Positions 7,780 to 21,049 of a stretch of 48,989 nucleotides of DNA are shown here, one piece after another. Where the stretch lies: contig JAACFB010000029.1 in assembly GCA_009937615.1 (NCBI GenBank), positions 1 to 48,989 on the forward strand, in the 5' to 3' direction. The position numbers were made by a program, and so were the translations under genes. Each line of letters starts with the position of its first letter. The first letter of the stretch is position 1. This DNA is from Gammaproteobacteria bacterium (lineage in GTDB: Bacteria > Pseudomonadota > Gammaproteobacteria > Steroidobacterales > Woeseiaceae). Under the pieces are notes generated by a model, which worked only from the letters and a program-made list of their open reading frames with translations, did no database searches and was not told the origin of the DNA.

Positions 7780-8142
7780 TTACATTCTCGCGCGCCGGTG
7801 CTCGTCGAACCGTGCGCAATCGATACATTCATCGGCATACGGATAGGCTTCGAGGCGATTTTGATCGATTTCAGCGCCGCACTCGATGCAGGTTCCGTAT
7901 TCGCCGTCATCCATCCTGCGCAGCGTCGCAGTTATTCTGGCAACCTCGGCCCGGGCCTCGTTGCCCAGCGCGTCAACCACTTCGCTGTCTTCGAGCTGCT
8001 TCGCACGTTCCTTCGAATCCGCTTCGTAACCACGACGCAAATTCGCGGTGATGCGTTCGAGGCGGGCCAGAAGGTCGCTTTTCTTTTGCTCAAGTTGCTG
8101 ACGCAGCCCTGCGTACACGTCACGTATCATGGCCTTTCCCAT
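7780..8142 (-). CDS. DksA/TraR-family C4 zinc-finger protein
   Basis: Small protein of 120 residues. A coiled-coil N-terminal part (LRQQLEQKKSDLLARLERI) is followed by the C4 zinc finger CIECG...CIDC near the C-terminus and an acidic QLEDSEVVDALGNEA stretch. DksA relatives of this size bind RNA polymerase through the secondary channel, or act as general stress proteins. I chose ATG at 8142 (MGKAMIRDVY) with GAGAA upstream. The reading frame stays open to 8229, but that extension has no DksA-like character. The gene is convergent with the FixJ-like regulator. Which DksA subgroup it belongs to is unclear. Confidence 0.85.
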   Translation of the reverse strand: MGKAMIRDVYAGLRQQLEQKKSDLLARLERITANLRRGYEADSKERAKQLEDSEVVDALGNEARAEVARITATLRRMDDGEYGTCIECGAEIDQNRLEAYPYADECIDCARFDEHRRARM

Positions 8143-8323
8143 AGTCGTTCTCAGCGTACAATCTAAGCTCAGACGCGCCGCGCAGGAATTAGTACATCCA
8201 CGTACGGCGAGATACGTAAAATCCGACACTGCCTAAGCATCACGCCTTATGGCATGGTTGCTCCGGACGCCATACGCTCCTCAGTGAGGGCAAACCAACT
8301 GCAGGAAAACCACGGGTGCAACC

Positions 8324-9286
8324 ATGAAGGAAATCAAAGAAATTCTCGCGGTCCTAGACCCAACCGTCGAAGAACAACCAGCCTTGCAGAGAGCCGCCTG
8401 GCTGGCCAAGCAGACAGGCGCCGAACTCGAGCTACTGATCTGCTATTACAACGAATACCTGAGCGGTGATCGCCTGTTCGATTCACCCTCGCTCGAAAAA
8501 GCCCGCTCTGAAGTCATCGCAAATCACGAGCAACATCTCGAAAGTTTCGCGGAGCCGCTGCGTAAAGACGGTATCGTGGTCAGGACGACCGCGATCTGGG
8601 ATCACCCGCTTTACGAGGGCATCGTCCGCCATGCGATCGAGAGCCATGCCGATGTCGTTTTCAAGGACACGCACCATCATTCAGTCGCAGCGCGCGCGCT
8701 ATTGACCAATACCGATTGGAACCTGATCCGGACTTGCCCGATGCCGCTCTGGCTGGTCAAACCGAGAGAACTCGACGACCGTCCGGTCTTTGTCGCAGCT
8801 ATCGACCCGATGAACCAGCACGACAAGCCAGCTGCACTTGATGATGAAATCCTGCTTTTGAGCAAAATGATCGGTGAGTTAACGAATGGATCGGTCCACG
8901 CTTTTCACTCCTACGATCCTCGAATCGCTGTCGCAACCGCAACGGCCAACGCATACATTCCCGTGTCCCTGCCTTTCGATGAAATCGAACAGCAGATGCA
9001 CGAGGACCACGAGAAGCGATTTAGCGAAATCACCTCATTCCATGAGGTAGCCGACGAGAATTCGCACCTTGTGGCTGGCCTTGCACACGAAGAATTGCCA
9101 GCGATCGCGGAAGAACTCGACGCGGACGTCGTCGTCATGGGTGCTGTTGCGAGAAATCGCTGGAAACGCCTGTTCATAGGCGCCACGGCCGAGCGAACGC
9201 TCGAACACCTGCCGTGCGACCTCGTTATCGTCAAGCCCGACTGGTTCCAGACCCCCGTGGAGCAAACGGCGCACGAAGCCGCTTGA
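8324..9286 (+). CDS. uspE: Tandem universal stress protein (UspE-like)
   Basis: Cytosolic stress protein of 320 residues with two UspA domains (about 1-150 and 155-305), the architecture and length of E. coli UspE. The first domain opens with KEILAVLDPTVEEQPALQRA. The second ends with VVMGAVARNRWKRLFIGATAE, the nucleotide-loop region, then HLPCDLVIVKP. UspE-type proteins are linked to oxidative stress, motility and anaerobic survival. The gene is preceded by about 180 bp of non-coding DNA with no operator I recognise and followed by a strong hairpin at 9300-9328. Confidence 0.85.
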   Translation: MKEIKEILAVLDPTVEEQPALQRAAWLAKQTGAELELLICYYNEYLSGDRLFDSPSLEKARSEVIANHEQHLESFAEPLRKDGIVVRTTAIWDHPLYEGIVRHAIESHADVVFKDTHHHSVAARALLTNTDWNLIRTCPMPLWLVKPRELDDRPVFVAAIDPMNQHDKPAALDDEILLLSKMIGELTNGSVHAFHSYDPRIAVATATANAYIPVSLPFDEIEQQMHEDHEKRFSEITSFHEVADENSHLVAGLAHEELPAIAEELDADVVVMGAVARNRWKRLFIGATAERTLEHLPCDLVIVKPDWFQTPVEQTAHEAA

Positions 9287-9299
9287 GTTCAGAGCAGCG

Positions 9300-9328
9300 C
9301 GTCATATCCGGATCCACCGGATATGACG
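9300..9328. terminator. 12-bp stem hairpin between convergent genes
   Basis: Arms CGTCATATCCGG and CCGGATATGACG with an ATCCA loop form a perfect stem. It lies between the ends of the UspE-like gene and the porin gene and could end transcription from both directions. There is no clear T-run on either side. Confidence 0.6.
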
Positions 9329-9338
9329 TCGTTGTGGC

Positions 9339-10622
9339 TCAATAATCTGCGGTCAGCATTATCCAGAACTTGTTCGTATCGACCAGCGCGGAGCCGGAGT
9401 CAGCCGAGAAAAACGCGCCCTTGAAAAGTACTCCATAGCGCCCTCCCAGCTTGCGGCCGACCGATACGTCCAATTCGCCGCCGTAATCGATGCCGCCCGT
9501 TTCGGCAGAGAAGTCATGGTACACACCAGTCAGATTCCATGGGCCGAACGCATATTTGACCGTTACGTAGAGATCGTCGATGCCGCCCGTTGGTGTCGTC
9601 AGGAACTGGTCTGCCCAGCCGTTGAATGCGTGCAGCGTTGCAAGCGGCGTCCGAAATGCCTCGCCCGGATCCGAGCTGCCGCCCAGGGACTCAAAGCCGA
9701 GTCCGACCGCGAGGCTGTTCTGCATTGTCCACAGCGCACTCAGGTGCAGGTAGTTCGCATCATATTTTACCGGGGCATCGGCCGCGTCGGACTGCACCGC
9801 GAATTCAGCGAGCAGGGTCGCTTTGCCGCCGCCCGCTTCCAGGCTGCCGGCCGCGCGAATGCCGGCCGTCGCTGTTGAGCTTGCAGCCCGCCGGAGATCG
9901 TTGGAATCCGGATCCGGCACATTCAGGTTCCCGAATGCATAATCGAGGTAGTAAAAATAAGGTGTCACCGACCAGCTGTCGTCAATGCTGACCCTGGCGT
10001 TGAACAGGTGCCCGTCGACCCGGTCACTTCCGGCCGCGACCGTCGGGCCGAAAATTCTGCGCACACGATTGACGTACGAGTAGGTCAACGTCGTGTTCGC
10101 TATTGCGGCGGTATTCAGCGTCAATGCGTCATAGGTCTGCTCGTTCTGGCGCCAGCCGACACCGCCGACGAATCGCTGGTTGTCGAGCAAAATGCGCTGT
10201 CGCCCAAAGCGGAACTTCCAGTCGTCGCTGACACCCTGCTCGAAATACAGCTGATTCAGATCCGAGCCCTTCGGATCGGCGACGACCGAGTACTGGCTTC
10301 GATTGGGGCTCGTCCCCTCTCCGGAGTTGAAATCGTCGATCAGCACGTGAAAAACATGATCGAACTCCGCGAATCCGGACCAGCCGTTCCATGCTCCGGT
10401 CCGGTAATTGAGCCGCAGTCGCAGCGTTGATGCATTGGCATTGTCGAGCGCGTTGTCCTGATTGACGTGCTCGTAGCGATAGCGTCCGCCAATCGTCACC
10501 TTGCCCGATGTAATCGCCGAAGCCAGGTCCGTGGCGGCTTGTTCCTCCGCCGCGGTCATTGAAATCGGCAGGATCACACCAAGCAAAGCTACGATGAGCC
10601 GGTAATCACGCTTCATTACCAT
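9339..10622 (-). CDS. Outer-membrane porin, alginate-export type
   Basis: Predicted outer-membrane beta-barrel of 427 residues with a signal peptide (RLIVALLGVILPISMTAAEE). The body has alternating aromatic and polar strands, an RFGRQRILLDNQRFVGGVGWRQNEQ-type segment and a C-terminal aromatic strand ending in LTADY. The GRQ..LDNQRFVG pattern is typical of the alginate-export / AlgE-like porin family, whose members occur in many bacteria that make no alginate. It begins 26 bp after the nitrite reductase stop on the same strand and probably shares its transcript. The solute is unknown; anion or nitrite entry is possible but unproven. The start is ATG at 10622, or 10616. Confidence 0.8.
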   Translation of the reverse strand: MVMKRDYRLIVALLGVILPISMTAAEEQAATDLASAITSGKVTIGGRYRYEHVNQDNALDNANASTLRLRLNYRTGAWNGWSGFAEFDHVFHVLIDDFNSGEGTSPNRSQYSVVADPKGSDLNQLYFEQGVSDDWKFRFGRQRILLDNQRFVGGVGWRQNEQTYDALTLNTAAIANTTLTYSYVNRVRRIFGPTVAAGSDRVDGHLFNARVSIDDSWSVTPYFYYLDYAFGNLNVPDPDSNDLRRAASSTATAGIRAAGSLEAGGGKATLLAEFAVQSDAADAPVKYDANYLHLSALWTMQNSLAVGLGFESLGGSSDPGEAFRTPLATLHAFNGWADQFLTTPTGGIDDLYVTVKYAFGPWNLTGVYHDFSAETGGIDYGGELDVSVGRKLGGRYGVLFKGAFFSADSGSALVDTNKFWIMLTADY

Positions 10623-10648
10623 CGTTCTTCCAATGTTTCAGTCCGGAC

Positions 10649-15018
<4,370 letters not shown>

Positions 15019-15106
15019 GAAATTGGGATTCGCAACACGACTAATCGGCTGGACCGACCTTGCCAAATTACAGAAAAAAAACTATAGGTAGCTTCCCTTA
15101 TGGCCT

Positions 15107-15130
15107 GCTGGTTACTGCGTAGAAACCAGC
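15107..15130. promoter_or_regulatory. Inverted repeat in the divergent TonB receptor / SirB region
   Basis: Perfect 7-bp arms GCTGGTT and AACCAGC are separated by 10 nt, upstream of the TonB receptor-nirS-porin unit. It might be an operator or a leader hairpin. It does not match an FNR/DNR box (TTGAT-N4-ATCAA), which I could not find in this region. Confidence 0.35.
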
Positions 15131-15142
15131 TCGAGTAATAAT

Positions 15143-15550
15143 GTGTACCTGTTGCTGAAAACGGCTCATTCGACTCTGGCGTTGCTCACTGTTTCCGGAT
15201 TCATCCTGCGCGGCTACTGGATGCTGAGCGCATCTCCCATTCTCAAGCACCGACTTACACGCATACTGCCGCACGTATTCGACGCGGCACTGTTCGCCCT
15301 GGGCATCGCGCTCATTTTCAAGTTGAATCTCAATGTCATGCAGCACGCCTGGCTGCTGGCGAAGTTTGGGGGACTTGTCGTCTATATCGGCCTCGGCATG
15401 GTGGCTCTGCGTTTCGGCCGCGCACGACTCACCAGGCTGCTCGCATTCGCAGGCGCACTCGCTGCGTTCGCCTATATTTTCGGCGTTGCGGTATCCAAAA
15501 GTCCGACGAGCTGGGTGGCCTACGTCGCGGCATCGCTACCCGCGTCGTGA
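15143..15550 (+). CDS. SirB-family small membrane protein
   Basis: Integral membrane protein of 135 residues with four hydrophobic segments. It has the SirB2 pattern: YLLLKTAHSTLALLTVSGFILRGYW, then HVFDAALFALGIAL, HAWLLAKFGGLVVYIGLG and a final helix. The two conserved histidines in KTAH and LPHVFD are visible. SirB2 relatives are widespread in proteobacteria, and some genomes keep them near heme or respiratory genes; their biochemical role is unsettled. The start is GTG at 15143, because the overlapping ATG at 15141 is out of frame. It is divergent from the TonB receptor and convergent with the hybrid kinase. Confidence 0.72.
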   Translation: MYLLLKTAHSTLALLTVSGFILRGYWMLSASPILKHRLTRILPHVFDAALFALGIALIFKLNLNVMQHAWLLAKFGGLVVYIGLGMVALRFGRARLTRLLAFAGALAAFAYIFGVAVSKSPTSWVAYVAASLPAS

Positions 15551-15560
15551 GCCACAGCGG

Positions 15561-17462
15561 CTAGTCCTGGGGCACCTCGCCAGTGCGCGTTGCAATGCAG
15601 GCGGCCGCCAGCAGTCGCTCCGTATTGACAGGCTTGCTCATGATCGTGCAGTTATCGAGTGGCCGCGCGTCCTTGACAACCTTGGATGTATCGCCGCTTA
15701 CGATGAAGGCCGGAATGTGTCGATCATAAAAATCGCGGATTTCGCTAACAGCTTCGACGCCCGTCGATCCATCGAGAAGGTGAAAATCCGAGATCAGCAG
15801 CGCCGGTATCTCGTCAAGATGTCGAATGACGGCACGCGCTTCGGTCGCCGACGCCGCTGTTGCAACCCGATAGCCCTCCGCTTCCAGAACCAACCCCCAG
15901 GCATTCGCAATATTGACATCGTCCTCGATCAGGACGACAAGTCCCGAGGGATTTTGCCCGGCGATGTCGAGTCCGGCTTCATCGTCTTCATGGCGCGCGT
16001 TGCTACCGTCGACAACCGGCAATGACACAGAGAAACACGAGCCCTTGTTCAACTCGGAACGCACGCCAATCTCGTGCCCGAGGAGGTCGGCGAGCCTTCT
16101 CACGATCGCAAGCCCGAGACCGAAACCCTCTTTACTCGACTTGGCCGCAGCGCCCTGGTGGAATTCCTGGAATATGGCCTCGAGCTGATCTTCGTCGATG
16201 CCGGCACCCGTATCCTCCACATTGATGGAACACTCGCCATCCCGCTCCACGCAGGTCAGCCGAACGTTGCCTCGGTCGGTATAGCGAATCGCGTTGGTTA
16301 CGAAGTTCTGAATAATCTCGCTGAGCAGATTCGGGTCACTGCGCACGATCGTTCGGCAGGATTGGGACGAAAACTCGAGACCTTTCTGCTGCGCCTGGCG
16401 TGCAAACTCCGCCGACAGGCGATCGATGACGCGCTGCATCGGAAATTCCTCGAATTCCGGGGTAACCGCGCCTGCGTCAAGGCGACTGATATCGAGAAGT
16501 GAATTGAGCAGATTAGTCATCGCGGTCAGCGAATGCTGCTGGTTTTCAATCATCTCAAGCGCGCGTTCGTTCTTGACCGTGCGGCGCAGGGCGCCGTTCA
16601 ACAGGCTCAGCGCCTGGACCGGTTGCCGCAGGTCATGGCTCGCCGCGGCAAGGAATGCGCTGTTGGCTTTATTGGCACGCTCGGCGGCCTGTTGGGCCGC
16701 GATAATCTCCTGCTCCATCTGTTTGCGGTCGGTGACATCGCGGATAACGCTGGAGACAAAAGTAGCGGTCGATGTCGCGATCGGGCTGAGGCTGATTTCG
16801 ACCGGAAATTCGCTGCCGTCGCTGCGCCGGGCAGTCAATTCGAGTCCGGGTCCCATCGGTCTTAACGTCGGCGCACTTGCAAACGATTCGCGGTGAGTCA
16901 CGTGCACCTCCCGGAGCCGCTCCGGGAGCAACTGCTCGATCGGCTGGCCAAGCAGCTCCTTACGATCATAGCCGAACATCTGCTCGGCCTGGCCGTTGAC
17001 GATTGCAATCTTGCCGTGCTCGTCGACGATGATCATCGCATCGGGAGCCGACTCGAGCACCATTCGGAAGTATGCCTCGGACTCGTCGGCAGGGCTGATC
17101 TCGCGAATAACGGTTGCGATCAGCAGGCCTTTCTCGGTATTGACCGGCGTCAGCGAGATTTCGGCGCGGAAGTGAACACCGTTCTTGCGGCGGCCGTAAA
17201 GCTCGAGACCCGCGACCATCGGCCGCGACCGAGGTGCCGCGACATACTGGGATCGATGGTTTCGGTGCTTTTTCCGAAACTCGCCTGGCATGAGAATTTC
17301 GACCGGCTGGCCAAGCATTTCGGCCGCGTCGTAGCCGAACAACAGTTCCGCCTCGCGATTGACGAATATGATCTCGCCATCGGCGTTTGCGACAATCGTC
17401 GCTTCTGCGGAAGCTTCCAGAAGCTCGACAGCGACTTCCGGCGGCAGTAATTCTGTACTCAT
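15561..17462 (-). CDS. PAS-PAS hybrid sensor histidine kinase with C-terminal receiver
   Basis: Two-component sensor of about 633 residues with no obvious membrane segment, so probably cytosolic. Two PAS domains sit at about 8-115 and 130-240, each with a NG.....FGYD...LGQP core. The dimerisation/phospho-acceptor region at about 260-335 carries the His in ASHDLRQPVQ. The ATPase domain (about 370-485) shows N-box NFVTNAIRYTD and DTGAGI, then a C-terminal receiver (about 510-625) with phospho-acceptor Asp in LLISDFHL. No heme-ligand pattern that would make it a FixL is evident to me. The ligand is unknown. The start is ATG 17462 or 17474; neither has a good ribosome site. It could partner the orphan FixJ-like regulator at 7129. 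Confidence 0.88.
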   Translation of the reverse strand: MSTELLPPEVAVELLEASAEATIVANADGEIIFVNREAELLFGYDAAEMLGQPVEILMPGEFRKKHRNHRSQYVAAPRSRPMVAGLELYGRRKNGVHFRAEISLTPVNTEKGLLIATVIREISPADESEAYFRMVLESAPDAMIIVDEHGKIAIVNGQAEQMFGYDRKELLGQPIEQLLPERLREVHVTHRESFASAPTLRPMGPGLELTARRSDGSEFPVEISLSPIATSTATFVSSVIRDVTDRKQMEQEIIAAQQAAERANKANSAFLAAASHDLRQPVQALSLLNGALRRTVKNERALEMIENQQHSLTAMTNLLNSLLDISRLDAGAVTPEFEEFPMQRVIDRLSAEFARQAQQKGLEFSSQSCRTIVRSDPNLLSEIIQNFVTNAIRYTDRGNVRLTCVERDGECSINVEDTGAGIDEDQLEAIFQEFHQGAAAKSSKEGFGLGLAIVRRLADLLGHEIGVRSELNKGSCFSVSLPVVDGSNARHEDDEAGLDIAGQNPSGLVVLIEDDVNIANAWGLVLEAEGYRVATAASATEARAVIRHLDEIPALLISDFHLLDGSTGVEAVSEIRDFYDRHIPAFIVSGDTSKVVKDARPLDNCTIMSKPVNTERLLAAACIATRTGEVPQD

Positions 17463-17641
17463 TGACCGTAACATATGGAGAAATCGGGAGTCGGAGTATA
17501 ACGTGATGGCGACTGGCTATACTTGATGATCGATTGACACCCGCTGCGCTATACGTATCGTCACGTATGTGTATCGTCGAAGCTGACTGCTAGCCTGCCG
17601 ACGCGCGGCAATATGTATGGAATAAAACAGGGGTCGATCCA

Positions 17642-19057
17642 TTGGAAACAACTGCTTCCTATAATGACAAGGTGGTGCGCCAGTTCACGATCATGACCGT
17701 GATCTGGGGTATCGTCGGCATGCTGGTCGGTGTCCTGCTGGCCGCACAGCTTATCTGGCCGCAACTGAATTTTGACGTACCTTTTCTGACCTACAGCCGC
17801 CTGCGCCCGCTGCACACCAATGCCGTCATATTCGCTTTCGGCGGTTCCGCCCTGTTTGCGACGTCGTATTACGTCGTTCAGCGCACCTGCCACGTGCGAC
17901 TGATGTTCGACAAGCTGGCCGCGTTTACGTTCTGGGGCTGGCAGGCAATTATCGTACTCGCTGCCATAACGCTGCCACTGGGCATCACCCAGTCGAAGGA
18001 ATACGCCGAGCTCGAGTGGCCGATCGATCTTCTGATCGCGGTCGTCTGGGTGGCCTACGCCGTGGTATTTTTCAGCACGATCGGCAGGCGTCGCATCAAG
18101 CATATTTACGTCGCCAACTGGTTCTACGGTGCCTTCATCATCACGGTAGCCGTATTGCACATTTTCAACAATCTCGCTATTCCGGTGACGCTGACGAAGT
18201 CCTATGTGATTTATACCGGGGTCGTGGACGCGATGATGCAGTGGTGGTACGGCCACAACGCGGTCGGATTCTTCCTCACTGCCGGCTTTCTCGGCATGAT
18301 GTATTACTTCGTGCCGAAACAAGCGGGCCGGCCGGTCTACTCGTATCGGCTGTCGGTCGTTCATTTCTGGTCGCTCATCGCGATCTACATGTGGGCCGGG
18401 CCCCATCACCTGCACTACACATCTCTGGCCGACTGGGCACAGACGCTGGGCATGGTGTTTTCAGTAATCCTGCTGGCCCCCTCCTGGGGTGGGATGATCA
18501 ACGGCATCATGACGCTCTCGGGCGCCTGGCATAAGCTGCGCAGCGATCCGGTCCTGAAATTCATGATTGTCGCACTGTCTTTTTACGGCATGTCGACCTT
18601 CGAGGGCCCGATGATGTCGATCAAGACAGTCAATGCGCTGTCGCATTACACGGACTGGACGATAGGCCACGTGCATTCGGGCGCACTCGGCTGGGTCGCG
18701 ATGATGACCATCGGCTCTGTCTATTCCCTGTTACCCCGGCTCTACAATCGCGACGGCATGTACAGCATCAAGCTCATCGACGTGCACTTCTGGACCTCGA
18801 CAATCGGTGTCGTCCTTTACGCCGTATCGATGTGGGTCGCCGGGATCACCCAGGGACTGATGTGGCGGGCCGTAAATGACGATGGCACCCTGACCTACTC
18901 GTTTGTCGAGTCGCTGAAAGCAACGTACCCCTACTATGGCCTGCGACTGGTCGGTGGTCTGCTGTTCCTCGCCGGCATGTTCATCATGGCGTACAACGTC
19001 TGGAAAACCGTCAGCGAAACAAAGCCCGCGCCCGTCGCGGTGCTCGACCCGGCTTGA
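17642..19057 (+). CDS. ccoN: cbb3-type cytochrome c oxidase subunit I
   Basis: Catalytic subunit of the high-affinity C-family heme-copper oxidase, in the inner membrane, with 471 residues as usual for CcoN. Histidine motifs that hold the hemes and CuB are visible: [39 protein letters not shown] and [11 protein letters not shown]. About 12 helices. I see no ATG in frame near the start, so TTG at 17642 is the start, supported by AGGGG about 8 nt upstream. First gene of ccoNOQP-orf-ccoG-ccoH-ccoI-ccoS-safE. The 165 bp upstream contain no perfect FNR box. Confidence 0.95.
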   Translation: METTASYNDKVVRQFTIMTVIWGIVGMLVGVLLAAQLIWPQLNFDVPFLTYSRLRPLHTNAVIFAFGGSALFATSYYVVQRTCHVRLMFDKLAAFTFWGWQAIIVLAAITLPLGITQSKEYAELEWPIDLLIAVVWVAYAVVFFSTIGRRRIKHIYVANWFYGAFIITVAVLHIFNNLAIPVTLTKSYVIYTGVVDAMMQWWYGHNAVGFFLTAGFLGMMYYFVPKQAGRPVYSYRLSVVHFWSLIAIYMWAGPHHLHYTSLADWAQTLGMVFSVILLAPSWGGMINGIMTLSGAWHKLRSDPVLKFMIVALSFYGMSTFEGPMMSIKTVNALSHYTDWTIGHVHSGALGWVAMMTIGSVYSLLPRLYNRDGMYSIKLIDVHFWTSTIGVVLYAVSMWVAGITQGLMWRAVNDDGTLTYSFVESLKATYPYYGLRLVGGLLFLAGMFIMAYNVWKTVSETKPAPVAVLDPA

Positions 19058-19069
19058 AGGAGCACAGCG

Positions 19070-19678
19070 ATGCGCCACGAATCCATTGAAAAAAGCGTCA
19101 ACCTGATGATGGTGCTGATCGTGGTCGCGATCAGCATTGGCGGCCTCGTCGAGCTGATACCGCTGATGCTGAGCTCAGATGCGACCGAACCTGACGAGAA
19201 CATCGTGCCTTATTCGGCGCTGCGACTGGCGGGGCGCGATGTCTACATCAGCGAGGGCTGCTACGGCTGCCACTCGCAGCAGATCCGCCCGTTCCGCAGC
19301 GAAACCGAACGCTACGGACCGTTTTCCACGGCCGGGGAATTCGTCTACGACCGCCCATTCCAGTTTGGCTCGAAGCGGACCGGCCCTGATCTCTCCCGTG
19401 TCGGCGGCCGTTACAGCGATGACTGGCAGCGACTGCATCTCATCGACCCGCGAGCGCTCGTGCCCGAGTCGAATATGCCCGGCTATCCTTGGCTCGCAGA
19501 ACGCGAACTCGATCCCGAGCTGATTACGAGTAAGCTCCGGACCCTTCAGTTTCTGGGCGATCCCTACAGCGACGAACAGATCGCCGCAGCGGCGGGCGAC
19601 GTCGAGGGCAAAACCGAGATGGACGCATTGATCGCTTACCTGCAGTCGCTGGGCACCAACCGGCGCAGCCGCCGGTAA
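19070..19678 (+). CDS. ccoO: cbb3-type cytochrome c oxidase subunit II (monoheme)
   Basis: Membrane-anchored monoheme cytochrome c of 202 residues that passes electrons from CcoP to the CcoN centre. It has one N-terminal helix (about 11-34) and the heme motif GCYGCHSQQIRPFRSE (Cys64, Cys67, His68). The distal heme ligand is probably the Met in ESNMPGYPWL. It lies 12 bp after ccoN with an AAGGAG ribosome site, in one operon. Length is normal for CcoO. Confidence 0.95.
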   Translation: MRHESIEKSVNLMMVLIVVAISIGGLVELIPLMLSSDATEPDENIVPYSALRLAGRDVYISEGCYGCHSQQIRPFRSETERYGPFSTAGEFVYDRPFQFGSKRTGPDLSRVGGRYSDDWQRLHLIDPRALVPESNMPGYPWLAERELDPELITSKLRTLQFLGDPYSDEQIAAAAGDVEGKTEMDALIAYLQSLGTNRRSRR

Positions 19679-19683
19679 CGGGC

Positions 19684-19854
19684 ATGGATATCAACACGTT
19701 GCGCGGTTTGCTGACCCTGGTACTCATGCTCGCGTTTGTCGGCGTCTGGATCTGGGCGTGGAGCAAGCGCCGAAACGAGGATTTCTCCGAGTCCGCGGCG
19801 CTGCCGCTGGAAGAGGATCAACACATGACCAATCACGATCGGGAGAACGTCTGA
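19684..19854 (+). CDS. ccoQ: cbb3-type oxidase subunit CcoQ/FixQ
   Basis: Short single-helix protein of 56 residues starting MDINTLRGLLTLVLMLAFVG. A helix ending in WIWAWSKRRNEDF is followed by an acidic tail. Position between ccoO and ccoP plus the W.W.KRR..DF signature identify it. CcoQ stabilises the CcoP-core interaction. Its TGA overlaps the ATG of ccoP by one base. Confidence 0.9.
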   Translation: MDINTLRGLLTLVLMLAFVGVWIWAWSKRRNEDFSESAALPLEEDQHMTNHDRENV

Positions 19855-20750
19855 TGCCTGCTTTCTGGGCCTGGTTTATCGCGGCGGGTACCATTGTATT
19901 CGTCATCTGGTGCGTCTGGCTCATCAGCTGGTCAGCGAAACAGGGACCACAGAACAAGCAGGACGAGGAACTCGTCGGGCATACATGGGACGGTGATCTC
20001 GAGGAATGGAACAACCCCGCACCAAAATGGTGGCTGTACCTTTACTTCATCACGATCGCCTGGGGCGTCGGCTACATGATCGCGTACCCGGGCATCGGTG
20101 CATTCGAAGGCTTGCTCGGATGGTCGCAGGAAGGCCAGTACGAAGCCGAAATGCAGGCGGCGGCGGATCGCTACGATCCGATCTACGAACGCTTCGCGGG
20201 AATGGAGTTCGAGGTACTGGCCGCGAATGCTGACGCCCTCAAGCTCGGCGCCAGCCTGTATGCAAGTTATTGCACGACCTGTCACGGCTCGGACGCGCGC
20301 GGCGCAGCCGGTTATCCCAACCTGGTCGATGGCGCCTGGATCTGGGGCAGGAACGAGGCCGCGATCACCCAAACCATCATGCAGGGGCGCAATAACGTCA
20401 TGCCGGCTCTGGCCGGAGCGCTCGGCGGGGACACCGGCGTTGACAACATGGTCAATTACGTACGGAGTCTCTCGGGCCTCGTCGAAGCGGATGCGGCGGC
20501 GATGAGCGTGCAACCGATGTTCGCGGCACTCTGCAGTGCCTGTCACGGTGCCGATGGCGGTGGCAACCAGCTTATCGGCGCACCGAACCTGACCGACGAT
20601 GCCTGGCTGTATGGATCGTCAGAGGACGACGTGCGCTCTTCGATCGTCAATGGCCGTAATGGCGTGATGCCGGCACACGGCGAACTGCTCGGCGCGAAGC
20701 GCGCTAAAATTCTCGCGGCCTACGTTTATAGCCTGTCGGGCTCGAATTAG
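19854..20750 (+). CDS. ccoP: cbb3-type cytochrome c oxidase subunit III (diheme)
   Basis: Diheme cytochrome c of 298 residues that accepts electrons from soluble cytochromes. It has two N-terminal helices (about 4-25 and 59-80), as in the gammaproteobacterial two-helix form. Heme motifs are CTTCH (140-144) and CSACH (227-231), each followed by a Met-containing loop (NNVMPALAG and NGVMPAHGE). I use ATG 19854, overlapping the ccoQ stop, rather than starts further upstream inside ccoQ. Confidence 0.95.
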   Translation: MPAFWAWFIAAGTIVFVIWCVWLISWSAKQGPQNKQDEELVGHTWDGDLEEWNNPAPKWWLYLYFITIAWGVGYMIAYPGIGAFEGLLGWSQEGQYEAEMQAAADRYDPIYERFAGMEFEVLAANADALKLGASLYASYCTTCHGSDARGAAGYPNLVDGAWIWGRNEAAITQTIMQGRNNVMPALAGALGGDTGVDNMVNYVRSLSGLVEADAAAMSVQPMFAALCSACHGADGGGNQLIGAPNLTDDAWLYGSSEDDVRSSIVNGRNGVMPAHGELLGAKRAKILAAYVYSLSGSN

Positions 20751-20761
20751 CCGAAAACAAC

Positions 20762-21049
20762 GTGGTCGAAGAAGAGTATCAGGGCACGAGACAATGGAGC
20801 CGTAACGCACAAGCCGTTGCGAGCGTCATCTGGATCTCTTTCCTCACGGCCGCTGTGGCAACGATGGTGTTCTTCGCGATTTTTGACCCGGCGGAGCTCG
20901 CGGGCATTCTCGACGCCGAACTGGAGATCGGCCGCGAAGCCGGTTATGCAGCCGGCTTTTTCTTTTTCTGGATCATTGCGGCGCTCTGTTCGGGCGTTAC
21001 CGCCTGGCTCGTTCGTACTGCGCCGAAACGCAACAAGCAACGGCGCTGA
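20762..21049 (+). CDS. Small two-helix membrane protein in cco operon
   Basis: The product has 95 residues with two hydrophobic helices (about 20-42 and 60-85), an acidic linker between them and a basic tail (KRNKQRR). GTG start. It lies 11 bp after ccoP and its stop shares a base with the ccoG start. No named family comes to mind. Its place in the operon suggests a role in oxidase assembly or stability, which is inference. Confidence 0.7.
   Translation: MVEEEYQGTRQWSRNAQAVASVIWISFLTAAVATMVFFAIFDPAELAGILDAELEIGREAGYAAGFFFFWIIAALCSGVTAWLVRTAPKRNKQRR

Noticed and set aside
17523-17536. TTGATGATCGATTG before ccoN as an FNR box
   Set aside because: The first half fits TTGAT but the second half is GATTG where ATCAA is required, so I do not call it.
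17561-18415. 284-codon open frame antisense to ccoN
   Set aside because: Charged, low-hydrophobicity shadow of a membrane-protein gene with intact histidine motifs on the plus strand.
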